Source: JAKJEP01 sp964580995 (GTDB taxonomy: Bacteria > Planctomycetota > Phycisphaerae > Sedimentisphaerales > SM23-30). Taken from it: a DNA stretch of 59,246 bases. The stretch lies in the NCBI GenBank assembly GCA_964580995.1, contig CAZOMV010000023.1, positions 1-59,246 of the forward strand. Direction: 5' to 3'. Under the pieces are notes generated by a model. That model was not told the DNA's origin and made no database searches. It saw nothing but the letters and a program-made list of their open reading frames with translations. This document shows positions 17,089 through 25,857 of the stretch, in pieces. Position numbers and translations under genes: made by a program. Within the stretch, counting starts at the first letter, position 1. The number at the start of each line of letters is the position of its first letter.

Positions 17089-17979
17089 TTACAGGCCCAG
17101 GTTCAGCACGCTGAACGGCCGTTCCTTTTTGGTTTTTCGTTCCAGGAATACCGGATCGGCCCCCTCCGCCAAACGGCTGCCGTGCCCATCCAGCATCGCC
17201 GGGGCGGTCAACGGCTGGCCGTTCTCATCCGTAATCGTCTGATATTTAATATAGCCATCATCATCCAGCTCCGGGTTCCCGCCGGCATCTTTTACAATCG
17301 TGCGATATCCCTCATCCAGATACCGCCGCTCCCAGCCGTCGGGCCGCACGTGGATCTCGATGCTCACGGCGTAATAGGTCAGGCCAGCCACCCGGGCCGC
17401 GTTAGCATCAATGTTTTTAATCAGACAGGTACCGGGCGCATAGCCGCGCCAGGTGTCGCTATTGACGGCGTTGCCATAATCAGCCATCATCTCGGAATTG
17501 ATTGTTTCCCAATCAATCTCGAATCGCATCACCAGATCCACATATTCTTCAGTCAGTGGCGGATCGGGTGTTTCATTTGCGGAGTTCATGATGGGCTGGC
17601 CGTCCAGATCCCGGTCGATGAGTTCGGTAACAGTGGAATAGCTATAGCTCAATCGGTAGGGCATGGTCAGCGGTTCCTCCACACCAGAATATTCGCACAC
17701 CACTTCCCAGTTATAACCGCCTTTGGTTTTAGCGGTTTTGCGAATCACATAGGACCAGGGGTCATAGGGATGAGGTTGCCACAGCAAGGGGATCTGAACA
17801 GAGCTGCCACTGACTGCAACCGCTCGGATCGCCAAGATTGGCATGGCCACCGGGTCGGTATCATTGCTAAATATCAAATCGAATCGGCGGTGGGTTTGCA
17901 ATGTGTAAGTTATTCCATTCACCTCATTCGATACCGCAAGATCATGGGTGTCTTCAACAATACTAATTACTCCGCTCAT
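17089..17979 (-). CDS. Unknown phage-type structural protein
   Basis: A 296-residue, beta-rich acidic protein with no signal peptide or membrane segment. Its start overlaps the tape-measure stop (ATGA) and it precedes the prohead-protease-like gene. The position right after the tape measure is where tailed phages place distal-tail or baseplate proteins, so a tail-tip role is a reasonable guess. No motif proves it. Confidence 0.5.
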   Translation of the reverse strand: MSGVISIVEDTHDLAVSNEVNGITYTLQTHRRFDLIFSNDTDPVAMPILAIRAVAVSGSSVQIPLLWQPHPYDPWSYVIRKTAKTKGGYNWEVVCEYSGVEEPLTMPYRLSYSYSTVTELIDRDLDGQPIMNSANETPDPPLTEEYVDLVMRFEIDWETINSEMMADYGNAVNSDTWRGYAPGTCLIKNIDANAARVAGLTYYAVSIEIHVRPDGWERRYLDEGYRTIVKDAGGNPELDDDGYIKYQTITDENGQPLTAPAMLDGHGSRLAEGADPVFLERKTKKERPFSVLNLGL

Positions 17980-19571
17980 CGCATCGCTCCTTCTGCCAGT
18001 ACATAGCGGCCGTCGTTGATGGAATTATTACTGGTTTTTTTATCCACGCTGGCCAGATGCTTATTCGTTTGTTCCAATTGCCGCACCATCCGTGTGGTGT
18101 TGTCTTCGGTTTTATTCAACCTGGATCCAGGCGCTATTGTCAAAAACCGAGCTTCTCTCGCCTGCCACGCAGGCGAATCAAATCCAAATCCCAGACCGTT
18201 CATACTATTTTGTTTGTTGTGCGGCAAATCCATAGAAAACGATTCGTTATTGAAGCGTTTTTTGTTGCCGGCAAGTATTTGATTAATTAAGTTGCGGATC
18301 ATGAGGTTATACCACGAAGGTTCCGAAAGGCGTTTCTTGTTATCAGCGAAGGCCTGCTCCACCTGCTTAGCCATACTTTTAGGCATGTTGGCCCCAATTT
18401 CCGCAATCATATCCTTCCATTGTTTGCCGATAACCTGCATACTGTCCCCCATCAATTCGCCGGTCTTTTCCTGAAGGAGCTGCTGTTTTGCCTTTTTCTG
18501 CAACTCATAATAATAATCAGAGTGCTTCCGTCCGCCTTTCACGATTAACGGCGGAGTAAGCGGCTGCCGTTCGGGGTCTTCGTGGTATAGCCGCATGATC
18601 CGCTCTTTCAGGATTTTAGTATCGTCCCCCATCAGACCGGCCTTCACTCCCTCCCAAATCCCTTTCCCGCCGGCAATGGCCAGGGTAACAGCACTTTTAA
18701 AAGCGGTTTCCATCAATGTCAAAAATGTGTTGAATGCAAAACTGACAGCGTTTTTCCAATCGTTCAACAAAAAATCAGCAAAGGCCATAAAAATATCTTT
18801 TCCCAGTTCAATATAGGAAACCACTTTCTTAGACCACTTGCCGATCGCTTCCGCGTTATCTTCAGCCCATTTTTTGATTCTCTCCGCCGACTTCTTAAAC
18901 ATGGGCATTAAGGCTTCCCCAATCGCCTCTTTAACATCCCCCAGGGCATTTTTCATTTGTTGAACCGCCCCCCGATACGTGTTCACTTCCCCCTCCGCCA
19001 ACTTAAAATTTCTGATTCCAATTTTCAGCACTTCGTTGTATTTTTCCTGCTTCGACAGATTGCCATCCAAGATCACACCATATCTGGCAAAAGCCGCCGT
19101 GTTGCCATTGGCCGCCTTGGATACTAAGGTCATGGCCGCCTTCAGTTCCATCTTATACGCCGCGGCAAAACCAATGGCGGCTTTTGCGGCATCCTTCAAA
19201 GCATCCCCGCTCAGTTGCCCCATACTGGCACCCAGGGCCATCAGGCCGACGACGGCGTCATCCTCATATTTGGTAACGGCCTGGATACCAGAAGCAAACT
19301 TGAGCAAGTCTTTTATTGCTGCGTTTCCGCCCTGGCCCAATAAATCCAACGCATCCGAAAGCGATTGGACCGCCGATTCAGATTCCGCAAAGGCATCCAC
19401 CGACGAAACGGCAAAATCTTTAATCATGCGGCCGGAAAAATATACCGCCATGACCGCAGCCGCTTTTTTTATAAAACCAGTCATCGACAAGACAGACTTG
19501 CCAACGGTCCCCATCGCTTTACTGGCCTCATCCCGGGCCTTGATTAAAATATCAACACTGTGCTTAGCCAT
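17976..19571 (-). CDS. Phage tail tape measure-like protein
   Basis: A 531-residue protein with the tape-measure pattern: an N-terminal 'VDILIKARDEASKAMGTVGKSV' element, then long Ala-rich helices ('FAESESAVQSLSDALDLLG', 'AAKAAIGFAAAYKMELKAAMTLV'), a hydrophobic central helix and a Lys-rich C-terminal half. It lies 21 bp after the zinc-binding chaperone extension, the usual phage order. For a tape measure it is short (most exceed 600 residues), which would predict a short tail, or that part of the gene has been lost. Confidence 0.8.
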   Translation of the reverse strand: MAKHSVDILIKARDEASKAMGTVGKSVLSMTGFIKKAAAVMAVYFSGRMIKDFAVSSVDAFAESESAVQSLSDALDLLGQGGNAAIKDLLKFASGIQAVTKYEDDAVVGLMALGASMGQLSGDALKDAAKAAIGFAAAYKMELKAAMTLVSKAANGNTAAFARYGVILDGNLSKQEKYNEVLKIGIRNFKLAEGEVNTYRGAVQQMKNALGDVKEAIGEALMPMFKKSAERIKKWAEDNAEAIGKWSKKVVSYIELGKDIFMAFADFLLNDWKNAVSFAFNTFLTLMETAFKSAVTLAIAGGKGIWEGVKAGLMGDDTKILKERIMRLYHEDPERQPLTPPLIVKGGRKHSDYYYELQKKAKQQLLQEKTGELMGDSMQVIGKQWKDMIAEIGANMPKSMAKQVEQAFADNKKRLSEPSWYNLMIRNLINQILAGNKKRFNNESFSMDLPHNKQNSMNGLGFGFDSPAWQAREARFLTIAPGSRLNKTEDNTTRMVRQLEQTNKHLASVDKKTSNNSINDGRYVLAEGAMR

Positions 19572-19592
19572 GTTTTATCCTCTATAAAACTT

Positions 19593-19951
19593 CTAAAATA
19601 TTCCCAGTTTCTTTTCCCAGTATTTTTTTTCCTGAGAAACAAACGAACAAGCATCAAGAAAACCTATGGACTGGTTCATCTGCCCGCCGGCATTGACCGG
19701 TAAGCCGTGCTCCAGATACAAATCCGCGGCCGCAACCAACTCACACAAATCAGCCGAAATCATATTCAAGGGACACTCCGTTATAAAAATCTGTCCATTG
19801 TTGCATTCATCACACCCAGCCCCGCCGCAACTCAAACACGTGATCGCCAAGGGTTCGGCGGTGCTGGGGGTATCTTTACACTTTTCCGGCCCTACACAGG
19901 ATTGGCAGCCTTGCCCGTATCGGATCCCGATAAGGACCCTAATTTTTTTTT
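19593..19951 (-). CDS. Tail chaperone extension, made by -1 frameshift
   Basis: Read in the -1 frame from the A9 run at 19951-19943, an open frame continues for about 118 codons to 19593. It has Cys-rich motifs 'CQSCVGPEKC' and 'CLSCGGAGCDEC', typical of a zinc-binding knuckle, then a helical tail ('ADLCELVAAADLYLE'). It has no good start of its own (only a TTG at 19850), no strong ribosome-binding site, and lies between the chaperone and tape measure. This fits the GT-type extension of tailed phages. Confidence 0.65.
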
Positions 19952-20302
19952 ATCGGGCAGGGTGATCCGCTGAGCCACGATCTTTTGCATGAGTTCCACC
20001 GCCTCCAGTGAAGTCAAAATATCTTCCGCGCGATCCAGGCTAAACTGGATTTCTTCGCCGGTTTCCGGGTCGATCATATTCTCCCATCCCACCAGGCCCT
20101 GCTCAAAGATCGCCGTCACAACAACCATTACATCCGCCCCGCCGGCGGCCTCTTCAAACCGGTCACTCAGGGTGGCAACTTCCTTCCACTTCCGCTTGCT
20201 GAAAACCCGGGCAATAAAGCGGGGCTGAATGTCCCTGGTTTTATCCTCATCTGTTTTGAGAACGATCGGGAAGGTGCTGTTCGCGTCCAGTAAAAGTGGC
20301 AT
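19892..20302 (-). CDS. Tail assembly chaperone-like protein (G-type)
   Basis: A 136-residue protein starting at the ATG at 20302, with AAAGGA upstream. Its layout ('RFIARVFSKRKWKEVATLSD', 'EQGLVGWENMIDPETGEEIQF', 'AEDILTSLEAVELMQKI') matches short tail chaperones that precede the tape measure. It stops 9 codons after a nine-adenine run that permits -1 slippage into a zinc-binding extension. It would coat the tape measure until the tail tube is built. Confidence 0.65.
   Translation of the reverse strand: MPLLLDANSTFPIVLKTDEDKTRDIQPRFIARVFSKRKWKEVATLSDRFEEAAGGADVMVVVTAIFEQGLVGWENMIDPETGEEIQFSLDRAEDILTSLEAVELMQKIVAQRITLPDKKKLGSLSGSDTGKAANPV
19918..19951 (-). promoter_or_regulatory. Programmed -1 frameshift site
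   Basis: On the minus strand, GATAAAAAAAAATTAGG gives a slippery A AAA AAA run (nine A, 19951-19943). Ten bases downstream is a perfect hairpin, TATCGG-GAT-CCGATA (19932-19918). Slipping -1 opens a frame with no stop through to 19593. The arrangement is the standard one for tail chaperone genes. Confidence 0.65.
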
Positions 20303-20327
20303 AATTAAAATCCTTTCTACAAAAATA

Positions 20328-21668
20328 TTATGATCCAGCGGCCACATTGGCCGCCCCTTCTTTCAAAATTCGTTTCGCTTCCGCCGTAAAATAAGCCGGC
20401 GGTTTACGCTTGCCCCGGCTGGCCCGGGCCAGGTTCAGCAGCTCCGCAATCCGCCGCCAGATCCCCGCCTGGCCGGCCTGTTGCCAATGCTCAGCAAAGA
20501 TCCCGCTGAAGGTGGTGTAATCCCCCGGCTTTAATGTCAGACCCTGCTCCTGCTCGAAGATTCGAGCCAGCCCGTCGATGAAAAGCATATGCCCCTTTTG
20601 CCGGGCCGCTGCCGGCGATAGCTCTGCCAGGGGATCGGGCGGGAGCTGCTCGGCGGCAGGATGATAGCCCGCCAGCCACTCCCTGAGTTTTTTACAAAGG
20701 ACCGCCAGGGGATTCCGCAGGGGGTTTTCCTCATCACGGACCTTGAAATAAATTTTCTGACCCAACTCGACCAGCTCGATCAGGCCGGATTCTCCCCGGT
20801 GGTCAAGGGTCTGCTGCACCAGGCCCGCCCTGCCGGCTTTGCCAAAGAGCCAGGTTTGATCCGCTCGGCCCTGCCGGTTATGCGCCCCCAACTCCGCCGG
20901 GAATAGCTCCGCCAGCCATTCCTTTACCCGCTCGAATAAAATAAACTCCCGCTGCTCCGCCGGCAGATCCCCCGCCAGATCCTCCAGCAGCAGCTTCGGA
21001 TCGGCTGTGGCAGGATCAAGCCCCTCCATGAATTTCCTACCCCCGCCNNNNNNNNNNNNNNNNNNNNNNNNNNNNNNNNNNNNNNNNNNNNNNNNNNNNN
21101 NNNNNNNNNNNNNNNNNNNNNNNNNNNNNNNNNNNNNNNNNNNNNNNCCCGCCAGCTCCTTCGCCCCCTTCGCAGTGTCGGTATTATTTTTGTGTTTAGG
21201 GGAATCGTTATCGTGTATAGCAGTTGAAGATGCAGATGAAAATGAAGTAGAAGACGAAGGGGTTGACTTTTGGTTGACTTTTTGGTTAACCAAATTCCCA
21301 ACCAAATTCGGGTTGCCGCCCTTGCTCCCCGCCTCTTTGCGAATCGCGCGGAGCTTCATATCTGCCTGTATTCGCTTGACATAGAACGTTCCATCCTCCA
21401 ATTGCTTGATAATATTCCGCTCTTTTAGCTCCTGAAATCCGCGGGTTTTTTGTTGCTCTTTTCCGTTCAGCATTTTGAGTATTTCTGACTCTGAAAGTGA
21501 TCCGGTTTCATCACAAAAAACGCCTGGTTCTGGCATGTCATAAGAAAGACATATCAGGTCAATCCACACCCCTTTCGCTACAAAAGAAGCTCGCTTAAGA
21601 CGATTTTCGCTGAGCCAATCTTTGGGGTAGAATTGGAAGGATGGGGCTTTGGCGGAGTTCTTCTTCAT
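20328..21668 (-). CDS. Phage-type replication protein (interrupted by gap)
   Basis: The N-terminal part (about 170 residues before the gap) starts 'FQFYPKDWLSENRLKRASFVAKG', the signature of phage replication proteins of the DUF1376/helicase-loader type, and ends in a Ser/Thr-rich linker. The C-terminal part (after the 100-N gap) has 'KPPAYFTAEAKRIL', a pattern seen at the ends of initiator or helicase-loader proteins. The frame is kept across the gap, but the gap length is arbitrary, so this could be two genes. The C-terminal part is more GC-rich than the N-terminal part. It overlaps DnaB by 4 bp, supporting a replication operon. Confidence 0.6.
   Translation of the reverse strand: MKKNSAKAPSFQFYPKDWLSENRLKRASFVAKGVWIDLICLSYDMPEPGVFCDETGSLSESEILKMLNGKEQQKTRGFQELKERNIIKQLEDGTFYVKRIQADMKLRAIRKEAGSKGGNPNLVGNLVNQKVNQKSTPSSSTSFSSASSTAIHDNDSPKHKNNTDTAKGAKELAXXXXXXXXXXXXXXXXXXXXXXXXXXXXXXXXXXGGGRKFMEGLDPATADPKLLLEDLAGDLPAEQREFILFERVKEWLAELFPAELGAHNRQGRADQTWLFGKAGRAGLVQQTLDHRGESGLIELVELGQKIYFKVRDEENPLRNPLAVLCKKLREWLAGYHPAAEQLPPDPLAELSPAAARQKGHMLFIDGLARIFEQEQGLTLKPGDYTTFSGIFAEHWQQAGQAGIWRRIAELLNLARASRGKRKPPAYFTAEAKRILKEGAANVAAGS
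21048..21147. other. Scaffold gap, 100 N
   Basis: One hundred N, the default length for a gap of unknown size. It lies inside the replication-protein gene. Missing phage genes could lie here, so absence of capsid or terminase is not proven. Confidence 0.99.
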
Positions 21669-23002
21669 CGATAACTGCCCTCCGCTGCCAGGCTTTCAAA
21701 ACGGCAAAACGTCCCCTGCCACAACAGCTTTACATCGTCGATGGGGCCGTGTCGGTTCTTGGCGATTAACACTTCGCAGGTCTGACTTTCATGGTAATCC
21801 TTTTCCCCTCTTCGATAATAATCCTCACGGTGCAGCAGCATGATCACATCGGCATCCTGCTCCAATTGCCCACTTTCCCGCAAATCACTCATCCGGGGCC
21901 GGTGATTCTCCCTGGCCTCAACTGCGCGGTTCAACTGGGCCAGCACGATCACCGGCAAATCCAGCTCCATCGCCATCGTTTTAAGCTGCCGACTTATCAG
22001 GCTGACTTCCTGGTACCGGTCCCTCTGGCCGGGGATGGTCATAAGCTGCACGTAGTCCACAAAAACCGCCTGGATACCGTGCTGGGCCTTCAGTCGCCGA
22101 CAATGGCTCCGCAGGGCGGCGGGCGTAAGGCCGCCGTCATCTATAATAAACAGGGGGGCTTCGGCAAGCTCGGTTTGAAGGTCGACGATCCGCCCATATT
22201 CCGCGGCGGTGACTTGTCCCCGCCGCAGCCGGTATGAATCGATCTTCGCGCGGCTGGATAGAATCCGCTCGCAGAGCTGGTCGGCGGGCATCTCCAGGCT
22301 AAAGAAGGCAACGGGCAGATGAGCATCGATGGATATATTTTCCGCCTGGTTCAATCCCAGGGCGGTCTTTCCCATCGACGGCCGGCTAGCCATGATGATT
22401 AGCTCCCCGCCCCGGATCCCGCCTAAAATATTGTCGATGGCAAGGAAACCGGTCGCCAGGCCGGTAAAAGTCGAATGCCGCCGCGCGTCCAGATTGAGCA
22501 ACACGTCGCCCATGATCTGCCGGATGGTTGCTGCCGATTTACCGCCGGGCCGCTGACATAGGGCGAATATTTCCGCCTCAAATTGTTGAATCAATTCCGC
22601 CGGATTTTCGTCCGACCGATGGGCTTTGTCAATGATAGAATACCCACATCGGATTACCTCCCGCAGTTGGCTGGTCGTGATAACTTTTTCGGAGTAATAG
22701 GGGGTATTTTCAACGGACGGGCAAGATTCGACCATACCGACCAAATAATCCACGCCGCCCACCAACTCCAACTGCCCCGCGCTCCTCATCGTATTTCTTA
22801 CATTCACCAAATCTAACGGCTGATTAGTCTCGTGGAGTTTTTGAATGGTGCTGAAGATAAGCCTATGGGCAGGCGCGTAAAAATGCTCCGGCTTCATGCG
22901 CGGCAAAATTTCGTCCGCCAGCTGGGCATCTAAAATGCAAGCCGCCAGAATTATCCTTTCGGAGTCCAAATCCTGGGGGGGTTGACGGAGTTCGCCGGTC
23001 AT
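21665..23002 (-). CDS. dnaB: Replicative DNA helicase, DnaB type
   Basis: A 445-residue RecA-fold helicase. The N-terminal domain (to about 155) is the DnaB DnaG-interacting fold. The helicase domain has Walker A 'ASRPSMGKTALGL' near 205, 'FFSLEMPADQLCERIL', Walker B 'AVFVDYVQLM', 'VIVLAQLNRAVEAR' and the arginine-finger region 'LRESGQLEQDADVIMLLHRE'. It loads on the element's own origin to unwind DNA. Length and order are normal for phage or chromosomal DnaB, and the operon position marks it as the element copy. Confidence 0.95.
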   Translation of the reverse strand: MTGELRQPPQDLDSERIILAACILDAQLADEILPRMKPEHFYAPAHRLIFSTIQKLHETNQPLDLVNVRNTMRSAGQLELVGGVDYLVGMVESCPSVENTPYYSEKVITTSQLREVIRCGYSIIDKAHRSDENPAELIQQFEAEIFALCQRPGGKSAATIRQIMGDVLLNLDARRHSTFTGLATGFLAIDNILGGIRGGELIIMASRPSMGKTALGLNQAENISIDAHLPVAFFSLEMPADQLCERILSSRAKIDSYRLRRGQVTAAEYGRIVDLQTELAEAPLFIIDDGGLTPAALRSHCRRLKAQHGIQAVFVDYVQLMTIPGQRDRYQEVSLISRQLKTMAMELDLPVIVLAQLNRAVEARENHRPRMSDLRESGQLEQDADVIMLLHREDYYRRGEKDYHESQTCEVLIAKNRHGPIDDVKLLWQGTFCRFESLAAEGSYR

Positions 23003-23250
23003 CGGGCGGCCTCCAAATGTGCGCGGAGTTGCATCAATTCAGCGGCAATGATTTCCCGAGCCACATTGGCAAAAAGCTCGCCCAGACGGGCCTCATTGGC
23101 CCGCCAGGTAGCGGAGGATTCATACATCAAACGCCCCGCGGGAAAATCATTAGCCTGAATCTTCACCATGCTTTCACATGTAGCCTTCTTAGCATCGACG
23201 ATTGGCAAGGTCCGAAGGTCCGCCGTCAAACAATCAATCCGATTAATCAT
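22999..23250 (-). CDS. Hypothetical small element protein
   Basis: An 83-residue helical, charged protein of unknown family. It overlaps dnaB by 4 bp and the upstream HTH gene by 8 bp, so it is likely co-translated with replication functions. Nothing more specific can be seen. Confidence 0.55.
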   Translation of the reverse strand: MINRIDCLTADLRTLPIVDAKKATCESMVKIQANDFPAGRLMYESSATWRANEARLGELFANVAREIIAAELMQLRAHLEAAR

Positions 23251-23461
23251 GATTTGCCTCCATGGCGCGGCCAGCTATGCGGCGCAAAGCTCGCTCTATT
23301 TGACTCACGGAATCATCGTCAAAAAGACGAATAATCCCGGCCCGCTGAGTTTCTTTGATGCGATAGGTACGAAGCGCATAATCCACCCGGGCGGCCGGGA
23401 TTCCGAGTCGGCTTGCTATATCGCCGACTGTCAGCAGATCACGCTCTTCTCGTTTGGTCAT
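23243..23461 (-). CDS. Small MerR/HTH_17-like DNA-binding protein
   Basis: A 72-residue protein with 'LLTVGDIASRLGIPAARVDYALRTY' (helix-turn-helix) and 'IIRLFDDDSVSQIERALRRI' (wing and helix), like MerR/excisionase-type winged HTH proteins. It is the first gene of the replication group, directly downstream of the iteron-like region at 23462-23643. It may be a transcriptional regulator of replication genes or an initiator accessory protein. Confidence 0.7.
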   Translation of the reverse strand: MTKREERDLLTVGDIASRLGIPAARVDYALRTYRIKETQRAGIIRLFDDDSVSQIERALRRIAGRAMEANHD

Positions 23462-23643
23462 TTTCTACACCTCGACAACAATAATTTATCTACACCCATA
23501 AGCAGAAAGTGGGGGGTATTTTCGCGCAATGATGCAAAAAACCGTACACAAGTTTCGAAATGATAAACATTTATAAAATTAATAAAAAATGTGAAAACAC
23601 CCCACAAAACACCCCCCAGCTTCCTGAATCTTATTCAACCAAA
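23462..23643. promoter_or_regulatory. Iteron-like AT-rich region, possible element origin
   Basis: This 182-bp gap is AT-rich ('TTATAAAATTAATAAAAAATG' in part) and flanked by G/C-tract repeats: GTGGGGGGTATTTTC on one side, and on the other ACACCCCACAAAAC followed by ACACCCCCC, which is an inverted copy. Several ACACCCC units occur. It lies directly upstream of the DNA-binding, DnaB and initiator-like genes. Replication origin is inference. Confidence 0.4.
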
Positions 23644-24912
23644 TTACATTACCGAATCATCTTCGGTATTCACTTCTTGACCCCTGCGATCAACCGGTAA
23701 TCCTATTGTTTTCGCCTTTTGGTTTATCAACCCTACAATTTGTTTGCCGGTTTTTTTTTCTATCGCTTTCAGCGCCTCAGTGACAGTTTTGCGATTTAAA
23801 TTCAATCTTTTAGCTGTTTCGGAAACATTATAACCGCTATCGATATAAGTCTTAAATAATAAAGCTTGGTTTGTTGTAAGGGGTTTCACTTTGGTTTTAT
23901 AACGTTTTTTTCGGGGTTTATGCCCAGCAAACATCATTTCTTTTATCTGTGAAAGGCAGTAAGATAAAGAATCGGCAATGACTTTCGTATATTCAGGAGT
24001 CGGGTAAAGGCCAACGTTTTCGGGTTCCCCGTACTTATGGCCCGTGACGATTCTCCTAATATATAGATTCAGACAACTGCCCGGCCGCACTTCAAACCAA
24101 AACATATGATTTGTGATTGCTTGAAAACTTGCCAGATTAATACCCAGCCAAAACCAGGGAGCCGCCTTTTTGGCTTCTTCAGATTCGACTATTTGGCTTT
24201 CAAAATTGGAATAAACATGCTCCCATTTGTTGGGTTGAATGCACTTTTCATTTGAAAATATATCAAGAAAAACGTCTTGTTCATATGGTTTTTTTATTCC
24301 GATGTCTTCAATTTTTTCCTTTAACTTTTCTTTGGAAACGTCCAGGTTAAATAATATATTTTTAGCAACCGGATGAATAGTCGCAACCCCCCCCATATCA
24401 AAAGACACAATCCAGTTATTTAAGACAAACGGATTTAATAGCGGTCCGCACTCACTCTTAAAATCAGTCTCAACCGTAAGGTTTTTTGCCAGTGCTATTT
24501 GTGGGAGCATAAATGAGGAACGCCTGATTTCCTGAATCAAATCATATTTTTTACTTTGTACAACGTGCCATATAAGAAAGCACCAGCCATCCTCTAGCAT
24601 CTTGATTAATTCATCATATATTTTCCTGGCTGGCCGGCCTTCTTTCAGCTCCTCAATTAGCCAGTTGCTGCTGTTTACGAAGATCGGACCTAATTCTTTT
24701 TTCCCCAGGATGCTTTCGGTCCAACCGACAACACTACCACACCAGCCGCGTCTCGTTTCGCCTTGATGTATATTATCTGGCCGGGTGAAATAACCCGGCT
24801 GGGTCCGCAAAAGGATCTCCCCTTCCTTGATAATTTTCTCAATATTCTTTACCAATGCATCCTCATCGATCTGGCCTGTTGGCCGGGTAAGGATCGATGA
24901 GGAAAGCTCCAT
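23644..24912 (-). CDS. Unknown protein with C-terminal HTH
   Basis: A 422-residue protein with no signal peptide. The C-terminal region ('TTNQALLFKTYIDSGYNVSETAKRLNLNRKTVTEALKAIEKKTGKQI') is a clear helix-turn-helix of the type in LuxR/sigma-like regulators, preceded by a basic patch (PRKKRYKTK). The first ~300 residues are unassigned and rich in Trp. It lies 49 bp after the recombinase trio on the same strand. It may be a replication or transcription regulator, or cargo; I do not recognise the family. Confidence 0.55.
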   Translation of the reverse strand: MELSSSILTRPTGQIDEDALVKNIEKIIKEGEILLRTQPGYFTRPDNIHQGETRRGWCGSVVGWTESILGKKELGPIFVNSSNWLIEELKEGRPARKIYDELIKMLEDGWCFLIWHVVQSKKYDLIQEIRRSSFMLPQIALAKNLTVETDFKSECGPLLNPFVLNNWIVSFDMGGVATIHPVAKNILFNLDVSKEKLKEKIEDIGIKKPYEQDVFLDIFSNEKCIQPNKWEHVYSNFESQIVESEEAKKAAPWFWLGINLASFQAITNHMFWFEVRPGSCLNLYIRRIVTGHKYGEPENVGLYPTPEYTKVIADSLSYCLSQIKEMMFAGHKPRKKRYKTKVKPLTTNQALLFKTYIDSGYNVSETAKRLNLNRKTVTEALKAIEKKTGKQIVGLINQKAKTIGLPVDRRGQEVNTEDDSVM

Positions 24913-24960
24913 ACCCAGCCGACAACGCAAACCCGTCGGCTTGCTGGCCTGATTTTCTAT

Positions 24961-25857
24961 TTACTCCGTTTCATCATAAAACCGATTGATTTCCGGGTCA
25001 AACTTTTCCCCGGCATTGCAGTAATATTTCTCACAGACCGCCGCCCCGTTGCCCATCCAGCTCGAAATTTTATAAAGAGAAACTCCCCGCTGTACCAGGA
25101 TACTGGCGAAGGTATGCCGCAGAATTCTCCAGGTGATAACCCGGCCCGGGAATATTCCCTTGATCTTGCCGATCATTCGATCCATAGTCCGACTGGACAA
25201 AGGTTTGTCTTTACGATAACCATAGAGAATATAATCTTTCGGTTTTGGTTCGATGCTCCGGGAAAGAGCCGTCAATTCCTCCAGAATCAGATCTGTAATC
25301 GGGACAATTCTATTTTTCCGGTTTTTCACCAGAAAGCCTGGCTTATTATAAACCTTGATAATTCGCCGATTCAAATCAACGTCCTGCCACTGCATATGAC
25401 GCAGTTCGGTTCGGCGCAGACCGGTAAAAATCGCCAGCTTAACAGCCAACAGTTCCCTTCTTTTTCCGATTGCCTTTATGAAGGTAACAATTTCTTTTTC
25501 GTTCAAATAATCTGGAGTCAGACTTACTGCCGCGGCCATTTTGAGCAAAGAGCATGGATCCCGATTGAGGACTCCAACATTGACCAGAAATTGACAAAAG
25601 GAAGAGATGGCAAATTTCCAATTCAAAAGAGTACCGGGCTGGAATTGGAGTCGCAGGGTATTGAAATACAACTGTAATTTTTCATATCCGATTTCGCTGG
25701 GATAATGAATCCCCGCCCACCATAAATATTTTTTTACACAGGCTTCCTTCTGATAATTTGTACACTTAGCCAAAACAAATTCATTGGACGCTTTCCACTG
25801 TTCAAACCAGTCAAATATGTTTATTTCTTTTTTCGGACAACCTTGAATATGGATCAT
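24961..25857 (-). CDS. Tyrosine recombinase TR-C (third of trio)
   Basis: A 298-residue recombinase with an N-terminal SAM-like core-binding domain and a C-terminal catalytic domain. Catalytic residues seen: Arg in 'FTGLRRTELRHMQW', then 'ITWRILRHTFAS', 'SWMGNGAAVCEKYYCNAG' with the tyrosine pair. In the HxxR box the first His is Arg (RILR), and in the third box His is Asn (MGN). Its ATG overlaps the stop of TR-B by 4 bp. A 58-bp stretch (25079-25136) is identical to TR-B (26041-26098), while the rest has diverged, suggesting gene conversion. Confidence 0.88.
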   Translation of the reverse strand: MIHIQGCPKKEINIFDWFEQWKASNEFVLAKCTNYQKEACVKKYLWWAGIHYPSEIGYEKLQLYFNTLRLQFQPGTLLNWKFAISSFCQFLVNVGVLNRDPCSLLKMAAAVSLTPDYLNEKEIVTFIKAIGKRRELLAVKLAIFTGLRRTELRHMQWQDVDLNRRIIKVYNKPGFLVKNRKNRIVPITDLILEELTALSRSIEPKPKDYILYGYRKDKPLSSRTMDRMIGKIKGIFPGRVITWRILRHTFASILVQRGVSLYKISSWMGNGAAVCEKYYCNAGEKFDPEINRFYDETE

